A DNA stretch of 51,971 nt from NCBI GenBank assembly GCA_937919945.1, contig CALESY010000097.1, positions 1-51,971 on the forward strand. Direction: 5' to 3'. The stretch's first letter is position 1, and each line of letters starts with the position of its first letter. Source of the DNA: an uncultured Chitinophagaceae bacterium. Its GTDB lineage: Bacteria; Bacteroidota; Bacteroidia; Chitinophagales; Chitinophagaceae. A program made the translations under genes and the position numbers. Below the pieces are notes generated by a model. It searched no databases and was not told where the DNA came from. It saw nothing but the letters and a program-made list of their open reading frames with translations. Below, piece after piece: positions 1-9,625 of the stretch.

Positions 1-1881
1 AAAACCCTGAAGCCAAATCAGAAACAACAATTACCATCTCCTTGTTTCCACTACCTGTTTGAGAAATCATCTTTTTACCTGTGACATCAAAAACCTCAGC
101 TTTTAATATAATCTGATTTGCAACTACTCTCAACTCATTATTAGTTGGGTTAGGCGATATAATAACTTGGTTAGATTTTGAAAACTGTTTTATACTCGTA
201 TTCTGTGCTGTTACAATATTCGATGTTATTCTATCATAAACTACCCCTGCAATATTGCATGGGTTAGGTATAATAACATCAATTCTATACCTATTACTAC
301 CAGGTGGTGGTGTTTTATCAACAAAAACAGTATCGTTACCTATAACAGTAATATTTGCAATTGAATCAAATACACCACTATTGTTGCTTCTTTTTACAAT
401 GTATTTGAGATTAGGAATTCCCTCATAAATATTCCATGAAATTGCTACTTGGTTATTAAATACCGAATCATACTTTAATAGGATTGTTTTATGAGCTATT
501 GATGAGTCTATATCCATTTCTCTACCACAACTATCTAAAAGTGTTAGTTTATATTTATAACTCTGCATATTAGGCTTAGCATTGTTATCTATAAAACGGT
601 TAATAATACCACCCATATTTGAAATAGATTTATATGCGCCCGCACTATCAATATGCAACCTGAAAGTATCAGCATGAAGAGCTGGTGGATTATCCCATAC
701 AATTATATTTTTACCCGTAATAGTATCAGTATATGCTACACAGATGTTTGCATTTGATAGAGTAGGACAATCGAACGTCATAACTGTGGCTTTATTTTTT
801 TTATCATTATCAGAATAACCTAAGTACATCATATCATTTTTATTGATAATTAATGACAAAAAGTTTGCATAAGTAACTGATATTCCCATTTTCCCAACAT
901 GATTCCAAGCACTACCATCATACTCCATTACTGTAGCCTTGTATAAGTTGCTATTTAAACGATATGCCAAAACAGGTGTAGAATCGCTTTTAATAGCTAA
1001 TGATAAATAATCGATATCCATACTACCACCAGAAGAAAAACCTGGGACACCTACAGCAACCCAACTATTACTAACATACTTCATTACTGTTGCTTCTCTG
1101 CCGTTAGCGTAATCTTCGTAAGCAACGTAAGGAGTTCCAAATTTGTCAATAGCTAAAGATGGCTCTTCTATCTTATCTGGCGAGAAACCTTGAAGGCCAA
1201 CAACGACCCAGTTTGTGCCATTGTACTTCATTACTGTTGCCTTACTATTTTTTGAACTGTCTACAAATGCGATATAAGGAGTACCAGTTTTATCAAGAGC
1301 AAAGGAAGGTGTATTTATTGCGCCTGGAGAAAAACCTGCATTACCAACCGTAACCCACGCATTCCCATTATACTTCATAACCGTTGCTTTACCTCCATTT
1401 CCAATGTCTTTATATGCTACATATGGAACCCCGTTTGTATCTATTGCTATCATAGTGGAAAGTGCAACATCAGCAGAAAAACCTTCAACCCCTAAAGGAA
1501 TCCAATTTACACCATTATACTTCATAACAGTAGCTTTGCGTCCCTTTCCCCAATCGCAATATACTACATGCGGCGAGCCACTTTTATCAATTGCAATAGA
1601 CGTATAATCAGCTACGGATAATGAAAATGTCGGGTTACCTATTGTTACCCAGTTATTACTAGTGTATTTCATAACCGTAGCTTGTCCAAAAGTGCTCAAA
1701 TCCTTAAATGCTATATAGAGCGAATCTTTAGTATCTAAAGCAAGATCAACATAATGAGAGCCTGATGCTGAGAAACCAGCTATACCAAAAGGCGACCACT
1801 GTTTTTGTGCATTTGAGACAATAGAACATGAAACTATAGCAACAATAATTAAGAGGATTTGTTGGTATATCTTCTTCATAC
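1..1881 (-). CDS. Partial T9SS-secreted protein with seven propeller-like repeats
   Basis: Start ATG at 1881; the frame is open to base 1, so 627 residues are present and the extreme C-terminus is cut by the window edge. A signal peptide (MKKIYQQILLIIVAIVSC, ending near SNAQ) leads into seven repeats of about 49 residues. Each begins W-x-x-[VLI]-G-x-x-x-[FI]-S and contains [AI]-[IL]-[DN]-K and KATVMKY-like segments; they cover roughly 770-1800. Seven such units fit a seven-bladed beta-propeller. One or two fibronectin-like segments follow, then a Por-type sorting domain (VIISPNPTNNELRV, then VFDVTGKKM), so secretion by the type IX system and surface attachment are inferred. The ligand is unknown. 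Parts of the gene are AT-rich compared with neighbours. It is transcribed divergently from the AsmA-like gene. Confidence 0.85.
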
Positions 1882-1976
1882 AATAGTTATTATATGCAAT
1901 TTATGTAATTATGCTATTCACTACTTTCAAAGTAAACTATATTTTTAATCAAGTACCCTTTGTATATTTATTATGA

Positions 1977-4427
1977 ATGCGCACTAAGAAAACATTCCCC
2001 CGTTGGTTGAAAGTTGGCCTGAAGATAGTGGCTGTTTTAATGGCGGTATTTGTATGCGTATGGTTGGTGTTGAGCATTTATATAAACAGCAACAAAAAAG
2101 AACTACTGGGCAAGGTAGCAGAACAGATAAATAACCAATTGAAAGGCGACCTGCAAATCAAAGAAATGGATTTGGTGCTTTTCAGCAATTTCCCCGATAT
2201 TTCTGTATCGCTGGAAGGAGTTACGCTCCGCGACAGCCTGTGGCACCACCACCACCACGACCTGCTACAGGCAGAACGTATTTATGTTGACCTCGGCATA
2301 CTATCTCTAGTCAAAGGCCATGCCGTGATACGCCAACTACGTGTAAACGATGGTAAAGTGCATGTATATACCGACAGCAACGGCTATAGTAATACATGGG
2401 CATTGCAGTTGAAAGAAAAGAAAGAGAAGAAGAAAAAAGGCGGTGCGGAAATTGAAAATCTGTCGCTGCAAGATGTTGGTTTAGTTATAGAAAACAAAGC
2501 CAAATTCAAATATTTTTCGCTGCAGCTGCATGAGGTACAGGGCAAATGGAAAAACAAGCTAGACGGATGGAAAGTGCGGATGCAAACAGATTTGTCTGTA
2601 AAACAGTTTTGTTTCAATACCACAAGAGGCAGCTTTCTGCAAGGCAAAGACATCAAAGGCGTAATAGTAGCCAATTTTGACAAAGGAAAACAGCTACTAT
2701 CGCTGCAAAAGCAGGCATTGTACATTGATGAAACAGTCGTAGCCATAACTGGCGAGTTTGATTTTTCAACCAAGCCATCGCATTTTCAACTCACCATCAG
2801 TACCGATAATGTATTGCTACGCGATGCTACGGCCATGCTTACCAAACCCATATCATCCAAAATAAACCTCGTAAACCTTGATGAGCCTATCAGCGCTAAA
2901 GCCATCATCATTGGCAAAATGCAATACCGCGATACGCCCTGGGTACGTGCTTACTGGACGGTGAAAAACAATACGCTGCATACACCGGCAGGCAGTGTTA
3001 CACAAACCAGCTTTAACGGAGTGTACACCAACCAAGTGGTACACGGACAAACATTTGGCGATGAGAACTCAGCTATTAATGTCTATAACATGAAAGGCAG
3101 CATGTATGAAATTCCTTTCAGATTCGACTCTGTAGCCGTTACCAACCTGAAACGTCCTGTGTTCAGCGGGCATATCCGTAGTAAATTCGAACTACCTAAA
3201 ATCAATGTATTGACTGCTGGCAATACATTCAACTTCAGCGGTGGCATAGCAGATGTTGACCTGATATACAAAGGAGGGCTGAGCGAAAACGATATGACTA
3301 TACCCTACATTTATGGGCACATCGTACTACAAAAAGCATCAGTAGCTTACACACCCAAAAACATTTCTTTTACCAATTGTAACGGTGCTTTATTCTTTAA
3401 TGGTAATGACCTGCTTGTAAATAACCTGCAACTGACACGCAACAAGAGTACAGTAAAAATGAAAGGTGGCGTGAAAGACTTCCTGAATTTCTTCTACACA
3501 ACGCCAGATAAAGCTTTGATAGACTGGCATATTACGAGCAACTATGTAGATGTAAACGACTATCTGCCATTTGTTACCAAATCGAAATATGCTATGAGTC
3601 TGCCCAAAAAGCGAGGTACTACTACGCGCTATATATCAAGGCTGAACCGTTTTCTTGAAATGAGCAGCGTGCATATGGATGTAAACATTGCACAGTTGGG
3701 ATTCAGGCAATTTCGGGCATCGGCAGTAAAAGCAGATATCCTATTGAAAAAAGCAGATATATTAGTCAACAATATAAAACTGAACCACGCAAACGGAGTG
3801 TTGCAGGCAAGGGCAGAATTATTCCCGAGCCACAATGGCACACCCTTTAACATGACTGCTGATATAGCACACGTAAATGTGCAACAACTATTTCATGCAT
3901 TTGAAAACTTCGGGCAGAAGGCCATTGAAGAAAATAACATACGCGGCATATTGAGTGCCGCCATCAATATGAAAGGCAGCCTTAGCAGCAAGGGTGGCTT
4001 AACACCTTACTCACTGAACGGCAATTGTGATTTCCATCTTGTGAACGGTGCGTTGGTCAATTTTGAACCACTGGAACGAGTAGGCAAATTTGTTTTCAGA
4101 CGTAGAAACTTATCCAATATCAGCTTTAAGAAGATAGAAAATAACCTGCAGGTGCAGGGCAGCAAAATATACATTAAGCCGATGGCTATTGAGAGTAGTG
4201 TATTGAATATTTTCCTGAAAGGGGTATATAGCCTTACGACAGGCACGAATATAGAAATGGAAATACCCATCCGCAATCCACAAAAAGACGAACTGATAGA
4301 AGACAAAGAGCTAAAAGAAAAACGCAGCCGAAGGGGCATCATACTATACCTTAAAGCTGAAGACGGCGAGGATGGCAAGATAAAAATACACTGGAACAAA
4401 GAGGGTAAAAAGATAACGACAGAGTAA
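1977..4427 (+). CDS. AsmA-family envelope protein
   Basis: 816 residues. A short basic N-terminus is followed by one membrane segment (about residues 12-33, VGLKIVAVLMAVFVCVWLVL), then a long beta-rich periplasmic body. The motif around LGKVAEQINNQLKGDLQIKEMDL is the usual beginning of AsmA-like proteins, and the C-terminal part (LSAAINMKGSL, then FEPLERVGKF) matches the conserved AsmA C-terminal region. The family consists of bridge-like inner-membrane-anchored proteins linked to lipid transport and outer-membrane homeostasis; the exact role here is inferred. A run of five histidines (about residues 89-93) and a Lys/Glu-rich stretch (about 146-155) look like loop insertions. ATG at 1977 is used because the nearby ATG at 1973 hits a stop after four codons. 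The small membrane protein follows 23 bases downstream. Confidence 0.85.
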   Translation: MRTKKTFPRWLKVGLKIVAVLMAVFVCVWLVLSIYINSNKKELLGKVAEQINNQLKGDLQIKEMDLVLFSNFPDISVSLEGVTLRDSLWHHHHHDLLQAERIYVDLGILSLVKGHAVIRQLRVNDGKVHVYTDSNGYSNTWALQLKEKKEKKKKGGAEIENLSLQDVGLVIENKAKFKYFSLQLHEVQGKWKNKLDGWKVRMQTDLSVKQFCFNTTRGSFLQGKDIKGVIVANFDKGKQLLSLQKQALYIDETVVAITGEFDFSTKPSHFQLTISTDNVLLRDATAMLTKPISSKINLVNLDEPISAKAIIIGKMQYRDTPWVRAYWTVKNNTLHTPAGSVTQTSFNGVYTNQVVHGQTFGDENSAINVYNMKGSMYEIPFRFDSVAVTNLKRPVFSGHIRSKFELPKINVLTAGNTFNFSGGIADVDLIYKGGLSENDMTIPYIYGHIVLQKASVAYTPKNISFTNCNGALFFNGNDLLVNNLQLTRNKSTVKMKGGVKDFLNFFYTTPDKALIDWHITSNYVDVNDYLPFVTKSKYAMSLPKKRGTTTRYISRLNRFLEMSSVHMDVNIAQLGFRQFRASAVKADILLKKADILVNNIKLNHANGVLQARAELFPSHNGTPFNMTADIAHVNVQQLFHAFENFGQKAIEENNIRGILSAAINMKGSLSSKGGLTPYSLNGNCDFHLVNGALVNFEPLERVGKFVFRRRNLSNISFKKIENNLQVQGSKIYIKPMAIESSVLNIFLKGVYSLTTGTNIEMEIPIRNPQKDELIEDKELKEKRSRRGIILYLKAEDGEDGKIKIHWNKEGKKITTE

Positions 4428-4450
4428 ATGCAGCAATATAGATTTGCAAT

Positions 4451-4870
4451 ATGAAAAAGCGAATTCCTGTTTTTCTGTTATTGGCAGCCATATCGGTCTT
4501 GTGCGGCTACCTGTTTCATAAAATATCGTGGATCGGGCGACTGGGTATCAATGTAGCGTATCATGAATACGAAATATTCAAAAGCTGGTGGAAAAGTTCG
4601 CTGCTGGTGTTTGGCATATATGTAGTACTGTATCTTGTTCATTATTTCATATCAAAAGACAAAGGGCGCGGCAGGGTCATTGTTATCAATACAGTAAGCA
4701 TGCTCATCGCTATTGCCGGGTTGTATTATACCTACCATGATTTTCGTACTGATTTTTCGCACCGTATAGCAGGCGAGCGTTTTCATCTAGGGTTTTATTT
4801 ATTCTGGCTGGGGTGGATAGTTATCAACCTGCACTTCATCATCAGCAAGCCGAAAGAAATAAAGCCTTAG
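4451..4870 (+). CDS. Small membrane protein, about four TM helices
   Basis: 139 residues with hydrophobic segments at about 7-23, 49-67, 78-94 and 113-131, separated by short charged loops. I do not recognise a family. It lies 23 bases after the AsmA-like gene in the same orientation and may be co-transcribed with it. Its stop overlaps the stop of the convergent trmN6 gene by four bases (4867-4870), so the two genes share their 3' ends. Length and composition fit a small integral inner-membrane protein; no catalytic motif is visible. Confidence 0.75.
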   Translation: MKKRIPVFLLLAAISVLCGYLFHKISWIGRLGINVAYHEYEIFKSWWKSSLLVFGIYVVLYLVHYFISKDKGRGRVIVINTVSMLIAIAGLYYTYHDFRTDFSHRIAGERFHLGFYLFWLGWIVINLHFIISKPKEIKP

Positions 4871-5577
4871 AGCTTTAAGTAAAATGGTTGCAGCAAGGCT
4901 GTAAAGGCATCTGTATATCCCCCACCTGCAGCATATATCTGTAAGTGTTCGGTATGTGTTGTTTGTGCATTAGCAGTGCAAATACTCACTACCCGATTAT
5001 AGTTGCTACCATCTTTAGGAAACACCCGCAATTGCTTACTTATACCCCATCCATTGCTATACAATATTTGCAGCCACACATCATGCTCTGCGGCAGGCAA
5101 CAAAATAGCAGCGTAACCATCAGGCTTCAATACTTTTTGTATGATGTTGAATAACGCATTGTAGGTAAGTGTGAGTGTATGGCGTACCTGGTTACGTTGC
5201 ACATCGTCGCCCAATAAGCTATTATTAAAAAAGGGCGGGTTGCATATCACCATATCATACTGCTTGCCGAAAGTATGATTTGTTGCATCTGCTTGTATTA
5301 CTGTTATTCTATCTGCCCATGGAGAGGCAGTTATATTTTCTTGTGCTTGTGCAACGGCACCAGCATCTATCTCTATGGCATCTATCTGTATATGGCTGTA
5401 TCGTTGTGCCAGCATTAGTGATAGTAGCCCTGTGCCAGTGCCAATATCCAGCACTGTTTTTACATTTTCTGCTACAGGCACCCACGCCCCTTGTATGCAA
5501 GCATCGGTAGATACTTTCATAGCACACCTTTCCTGACGAATGGTGAATTGCTTGAATTGAAAACAAGAATTGCTCAT
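4867..5577 (-). CDS. trmN6: tRNA1(Val) (adenine(37)-N6)-methyltransferase
   Basis: About 236 residues, the usual length for the YfiC/TrmN6 family. Class I SAM-dependent methyltransferase: the glycine-rich loop VLDIGTGTGLLSLMLAQ binds SAM, an acidic DAIEID follows at the end of strand 2, and NPPFFNNS is the N6-adenine methyltransferase motif IV ([DN]PP[FY]). Known members methylate A37 of tRNA1(Val). Two ATGs are possible, 5583 and 5577. I prefer 5577 because it makes a 4-base ATGA overlap with the tsaD stop, typical of translational coupling. Two tRNA-modification enzymes acting at position 37 are therefore coupled. The 3' end overlaps the convergent membrane protein gene by four bases. Confidence 0.9.
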   Translation of the reverse strand: MSNSCFQFKQFTIRQERCAMKVSTDACIQGAWVPVAENVKTVLDIGTGTGLLSLMLAQRYSHIQIDAIEIDAGAVAQAQENITASPWADRITVIQADATNHTFGKQYDMVICNPPFFNNSLLGDDVQRNQVRHTLTLTYNALFNIIQKVLKPDGYAAILLPAAEHDVWLQILYSNGWGISKQLRVFPKDGSNYNRVVSICTANAQTTHTEHLQIYAAGGGYTDAFTALLQPFYLKL

Positions 5578-6596
5578 GACCATGCAGCCCTTGCAGTGGG
5601 ACTGACGCTTAAATCGGCAAACTCGCCTTGCAGGTATTTATAGTAAGCTGTAATGCCTATCATAGCAGCGTTGTCGGTACAGTATTCAAACTTAGGTATG
5701 TACACTTGCCAGCCGAGCTTTTCGCCTGTTTCAGTCAAAGCAGCACGTAATCCGCTATTAGCAGATACACCACCTGCAATGCCTATATGGTTTATCTTCA
5801 GTTCTTTGGCTGCCTTAGCCAGTTTCTTCATCAGCATCGTGATGATGGTATGCTGTACGGAAGCGCAAATATCGTTTAGATTGTTAGCTATAAAGTCCGG
5901 GTCTTTCTTTTTTTCGTTTTGCAGAAAGTAAAGTACGGCTGTTTTCAAACCACTGAAACTGAAATCGTAGGCTTTCATATCGCTCAATGGAAAACTGAAA
6001 CGTGTTGGATTACCTTCTTTGGCCAGTTTATCTACCATAGGGCCACCAGGGTATGGCAACCCTAACATCTTAGCTACTTTATCAAACGCCTCGCCTGCCG
6101 CATCATCTATGGTTTCACCTAATACTTCCATGTCCAAATGACTACGGCACAATACTATCTGCGTGTGTCCACCCGATACAGTAAGGCATAAAAATGGGAA
6201 CTGTGGTTTTGGTTCTTCTATAAAATGTGCCAATACATGTGCCTGCATATGATGTACGGATATTAGAGGCACATTCAACGCCTGTGCAAAAGACTTGGCA
6301 AAACATGCGCCAACCAGCAAAGAGCCTATCAAACCGGGGGCTTGGGTAAAGGCAACTGCGTGGATGTCTTTTTTATCTACACCAGCCTGCTTGAGTGCTA
6401 CATCTACAACAGGCACTATTTTTTGCATGTGTGCACGCGATGCCATCTCAGGCACTACACCACCGTACAACTCATGTACTTTCTGGGTAGCTATCAAGTT
6501 GCTCAGCACTACCCCATCCTGTATTATAGCCGCGCTGGTATCATCACAAGACGATTCTATAGCCAATATATTTACCTTAGTCATAGCAGGCTGCAA
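5574..6596 (-). CDS. tsaD: tRNA N6-adenosine threonylcarbamoyltransferase TsaD
   Basis: 340 residues, normal for the family. TsaD transfers the threonylcarbamoyl group from TC-AMP to A37 of ANN-decoding tRNAs, with TsaB and TsaE. Visible signatures: N-terminal LAIESSCDDTSAAI (ASKHA fold), the metal-binding histidines in SVHHMQAHVLAHF, SGGHTQIVL, and the C-terminal IAGGVSANSGLR. ATG at 6596 gives MQPAMTKVNIL; the internal ATG four codons later (MTKVNIL, 6584) fits the family start slightly better. First gene of a two-gene unit with trmN6. Essential in most bacteria. Confidence 0.97.
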   Translation of the reverse strand: MQPAMTKVNILAIESSCDDTSAAIIQDGVVLSNLIATQKVHELYGGVVPEMASRAHMQKIVPVVDVALKQAGVDKKDIHAVAFTQAPGLIGSLLVGACFAKSFAQALNVPLISVHHMQAHVLAHFIEEPKPQFPFLCLTVSGGHTQIVLCRSHLDMEVLGETIDDAAGEAFDKVAKMLGLPYPGGPMVDKLAKEGNPTRFSFPLSDMKAYDFSFSGLKTAVLYFLQNEKKKDPDFIANNLNDICASVQHTIITMLMKKLAKAAKELKINHIGIAGGVSANSGLRAALTETGEKLGWQVYIPKFEYCTDNAAMIGITAYYKYLQGEFADLSVSPTARAAWS

Positions 6597-6662
6597 AAAT
6601 CGTTAATCAGCGGCTGAATATCAAATAATCCACATTCGGGTATAAAACAGCAGGGATAATGC

Positions 6663-6692
6663 TTTGAGACCATCGAATGATTCATATTTTTG
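6663..6692 (+). promoter_or_regulatory. Bacteroidota-type promoter for the 6677-7579 lipoprotein
   Basis: TTTG at 6663-6666, an 18-base spacer, then TATTTTTG at 6685-6692, matching the Bacteroidota -33 TTG / -7 TAnnTTTG pattern. The -7 element lies inside the first codons if translation began at 6677, so translation probably starts at a later non-ATG codon. Confidence 0.55.
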
Positions 6693-7579
6693 CCGTACAA
6701 GCGCATATATTGCCATTTCTGAAAAACCATATTGTTTTTGTCTTGTTATTTGTTGCCGTTGCAGTATGCGGTTGTGATGGTAATTGGTTATCACAAAATG
6801 AAAACGCACCCATTGCCCTGCAATTCAATTTTGTACAAGACAGTAGCTATCAGTATGTATTAGACAGCCGTATGACACTTGAGCCGATGGTAAACGGTAA
6901 AACCCTCAGTATCACCCAGCAAATGAAATTAACATCTACCTATAAAGTAACGACGGCCAATGCGGGAGATAAAAATGTTGCCGTTACGTACAACCGCATT
7001 ACTATCAGTTCGGGCAATGGCATTACGAGTAATGAATATGACTCCGGCGATACTAGCAATACAAACGAGTTGTTTGCCAGCATAGGAGCCATGATGAACC
7101 GAACGTTTAATATTTCTGTATCTAAAAGCGGTATTTCGGGCATTCAAAGCCTGTATGACGAGGAACAACTGCAAGACAGCACTATTAGCTATGGCGATAG
7201 CTCGCTGCGAAAAGCTATGTTGCAATTTCTGAGCATCTACCCTACTGATAAGATAAAACCCGATGATACATGGAAAAGGAGCTTCCACACATCTAACGGG
7301 TTCATCCATATGCGGTTGGAGAACACCTACACGCTAAAAAGCATTGACGGCAACATTGCGCATATAGAACTACAGGGAAAAATAAGCCCTGAAGATAGTA
7401 CAGGCGCGATGGTATTCAGCGGTATTCAGTCGGGCGGTTTGGATGTGGATATCAAAACGGGGCTGATAATGATTGGTAAAATATCGCAACACCTGAACGG
7501 TAAAATAACCAACGACGGTAAAACAAATGAAGTAAGTGCATCTTCTGAAATCACCCTGACGGGTAAGAAACTGCCATAA
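6677..7579 (+). CDS. Lipoprotein, DUF6263-like
   Basis: Up to 300 residues. The N-terminus has a hydrophobic stretch ending in AVAVCGC, a lipobox-like cleavage site, so membrane anchoring as a lipoprotein is expected. The body is beta-rich with repeated threonine and serine runs (SRMTLEPMVNGKTLSITQ, then KLTSTYKVT), resembling DUF6263 proteins, whose function is unknown. The ATG at 6677 overlaps the likely -7 promoter element at 6685-6692. A TTG at 6710 (giving a start at LPFLKNHIVFVLL) is therefore a plausible true start and leaves a normal lipoprotein signal. It sits alone between the tsaD and scpA units. Confidence 0.7.
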   Translation: MIHIFAVQAHILPFLKNHIVFVLLFVAVAVCGCDGNWLSQNENAPIALQFNFVQDSSYQYVLDSRMTLEPMVNGKTLSITQQMKLTSTYKVTTANAGDKNVAVTYNRITISSGNGITSNEYDSGDTSNTNELFASIGAMMNRTFNISVSKSGISGIQSLYDEEQLQDSTISYGDSSLRKAMLQFLSIYPTDKIKPDDTWKRSFHTSNGFIHMRLENTYTLKSIDGNIAHIELQGKISPEDSTGAMVFSGIQSGGLDVDIKTGLIMIGKISQHLNGKITNDGKTNEVSASSEITLTGKKLP

Positions 7580-7582
7580 ATC

Positions 7583-7626
7583 AAAATTTCCCCTATCCTC
7601 TGTCCGACAGCGATTTGGGGAAAATT
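7583..7626. terminator. Imperfect hairpin between convergent genes
   Basis: AAATTTCCCC at 7584-7593 pairs with GGGGAAAATT at 7617-7626 with a bulge, enclosing a small CTGTC/GACAG hairpin. It lies between the convergent lipoprotein and scpA genes and may end one or both transcripts. No clear T run follows, so confidence is low. Confidence 0.35.
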
Positions 7627-7665
7627 CTCGGGGCGATTGTCGCGCCTTCAATAAGTATATTGCAA

Positions 7666-8502
7666 TTACTGTGCCATACCCTCTTCGGAATTGTCATCTG
7701 GTTGTAAATCAGCGTTTTTGTCAGGGTTACCTTCACCATTCTGTACGGTTTCTTCTTCCCTGTTTTGATTCCACTCTATGATGAAGTTATTGCGACCGGT
7801 ACCTATCAACAAACCGAGGTAGCGTTGCTGTGCCAACTCCAACAAAGCTAGGAATGTAAAAATGGCATGTATCCTGTTTTCGCATTGAGAGAACACAGTT
7901 TCAAAAGCTACTCGTCCATTAGTCTTCATATAGTCGAGCAGATGTATACGCTGACCCTCCAGGCTGTAATTATATTTTACTACAACGTGCTGCGGTTTGT
8001 TTTCCCTATCCTGAAAACGCTTCATCACTTTCTCGAATGCCTGCATCAGCTTGAACATCGTTACAGTCTGTATCTCTGTTCCTTCGCTATAAGTTTCACC
8101 CAAGGCTTCCAGTTCCTGCCTGATGTTACCACGCTTTTGTTGTAACAAACGCTCTGCTTCCATTATCACCATCTGTTCTGATGCTTCTTTGAAACGTTTG
8201 TACTCCAATATCTTATCAACCAACTCTTGTCTTGGATCTATCTCATTGCCATGCGCATCCAATTCGCGACGAGGCAGCAGCATCTTGGCTTTGATGCGCA
8301 TCAGTGTGGATATAAACAAGATAAATTCGCTTGCTAACTCAATATTAAGACTCTCCAATTCGTGGATATACTTCAGAAAGTCTTTTGTGATGTTGTGGAT
8401 AGGTATATTGTATATATCCAGTTCATCGCGCTCTATGAAGAACAGCAACAGATCGAACGGGCCTTCAAACTGGGGTAATTTTATCTGATACGAAGTGGAC
8501 AT
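7666..8502 (-). CDS. scpA: Segregation and condensation protein A
   Basis: 278 residues. ScpA is the kleisin subunit of the SMC-ScpA-ScpB chromosome condensation complex. The N-terminal FEGPFDLLLFFIERDELDIYNI motif is the family signature that binds the SMC head/neck, followed by IASEFILFISTLMRIKAKMLLPRRE-like helices (here LASEFILFISTLMRIKAK). The C-terminal winged-helix part (FLALLELAQQRYLGL) binds the SMC cap. A poorly conserved acidic tail of about 30 residues (EEETVQNGEGNPDKNADL and on) is an extension. scpB is not in the window. The gene is separated from the upstream DUF3078 gene by a hairpin terminator, so it may have its own promoter. Confidence 0.95.
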   Translation of the reverse strand: MSTSYQIKLPQFEGPFDLLLFFIERDELDIYNIPIHNITKDFLKYIHELESLNIELASEFILFISTLMRIKAKMLLPRRELDAHGNEIDPRQELVDKILEYKRFKEASEQMVIMEAERLLQQKRGNIRQELEALGETYSEGTEIQTVTMFKLMQAFEKVMKRFQDRENKPQHVVVKYNYSLEGQRIHLLDYMKTNGRVAFETVFSQCENRIHAIFTFLALLELAQQRYLGLLIGTGRNNFIIEWNQNREEETVQNGEGNPDKNADLQPDDNSEEGMAQ

Positions 8503-8523
8503 TTATTAAGTGTATAATTAAAT

Positions 8524-8546
8524 AAGCGCACCCATACGGTGCGCTT
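8524..8546 (-). terminator. Terminator of the DUF3078 gene
   Basis: AAGCGCACC (8524-8532) pairs perfectly with GGTGCGCTT (8538-8546) around a 5-base loop. On the minus strand the stem is followed by a T-rich stretch. It lies 33 bases after the DUF3078 stop and just before scpA. Confidence 0.7.
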
Positions 8547-8579
8547 CAAATGTAATCTTTTCAGTGCAAAAATTGCTTA

Positions 8580-9599
8580 TTAAAACTTGTAAGCAAATCC
8601 TAATGTGAATATCTGTTTAGTTTGCATCCATCCTAAAAACTCACCCGGCTCATCTCTGTTCACCTCTTTACCTGTAGCATCCACAATAGTACCCGTATAT
8701 GGCAAGTCATTATCATACATCAGTGTAAGCCCCAACGATACAGTCAGAAATTTATTGGCTTTATACAGTAGAAGGTTGTCCCAAAGCCAGTCGACATTGC
8801 CCGGGTTATCTTTCTTTACTACTTTACCTGCTGCATCTACCACGTCTTTTGCAAGGTAATTCAGGTAAAAATCAAGCCTTGTGCGGTATGCCAATGGCTT
8901 ATCCAAATTGGTATTATAACGTCCTGTAAAATACGCTCCCAATTCAAAGCGGGATGTCTTGCCGTTTTCTACACCATAAGCACCAGCAGGGTCGCGGAGT
9001 GTGTAATATAAATCAACCAATGTCATACGGGCAGCAGCCGGCGAAAAGAACAAGCTGAGGTTAGTGCCTCTTCGGTACTCAATACCTGCTGCAAGTGTTA
9101 TGTATGCGGGCGATAGAAAATTTGAAACAGAGAAAGTATCCCAACTGTTAGATTTATAATCGTATCCTTTGGTAAACTGCGATTTAAAGTTAAACAAACC
9201 TGTTAAGTAAAAATCTTTAGCCGTATCGAGACGCACACCGTATTTAGATGTGAAGTCAATACGGTCATCCATTTTGCGTGGTACAAAATTGTTAGAGTAA
9301 GCATAGAACAAAGCATAGTTCAAGTCGAGATTATTAGTCCATACCTGTCTATGGTAAAGGCGTGTTACGTAACCGTTAAAGATGCCATTAACAGTCATTG
9401 ATGCCAACTCACCACCCGCTGCCCAATTGTGTAAGAAGCCTTGATTAAATCCTACGTTCAGGAGGCCGCCTTTCATCCATGCTACGGTGTCTTTATTTTG
9501 AGAAGTCAATGATTTTTTCATGTCTTCCGTTTTGCTTAATTGTGCATTAGCTTGCAACACACAGACAGCAAATACTAATAATAGTAGTTGTTTTTTCAT
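8580..9599 (-). CDS. DUF3078 outer-membrane protein
   Basis: 339 residues with a clear signal peptide (MKKQLLLLVFAVCVLQANAQ). The body has alternating aromatic and polar residues typical of an outer-membrane beta-barrel and the segment GFNQGFLHNWAAGGE, characteristic of DUF3078 proteins of Bacteroidota. It ends in Phe (LGFAYKF), the usual C-terminal beta-barrel signal. Function of the family is unknown. It starts 26 bases after the gldB stop, suggesting a gldB-DUF3078 operon, and ends in a strong hairpin. Confidence 0.85.
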   Translation of the reverse strand: MKKQLLLLVFAVCVLQANAQLSKTEDMKKSLTSQNKDTVAWMKGGLLNVGFNQGFLHNWAAGGELASMTVNGIFNGYVTRLYHRQVWTNNLDLNYALFYAYSNNFVPRKMDDRIDFTSKYGVRLDTAKDFYLTGLFNFKSQFTKGYDYKSNSWDTFSVSNFLSPAYITLAAGIEYRRGTNLSLFFSPAAARMTLVDLYYTLRDPAGAYGVENGKTSRFELGAYFTGRYNTNLDKPLAYRTRLDFYLNYLAKDVVDAAGKVVKKDNPGNVDWLWDNLLLYKANKFLTVSLGLTLMYDNDLPYTGTIVDATGKEVNRDEPGEFLGWMQTKQIFTLGFAYKF

Positions 9600-9625
9600 A
9601 TCCCTTTTTATGTTGTTTTATTTGA

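Noticed and set aside
2384..4399. Minus-strand open frames opposite the AsmA-like gene
   Set aside because: Ser/Phe-rich antisense shadows of a clear plus-strand gene.
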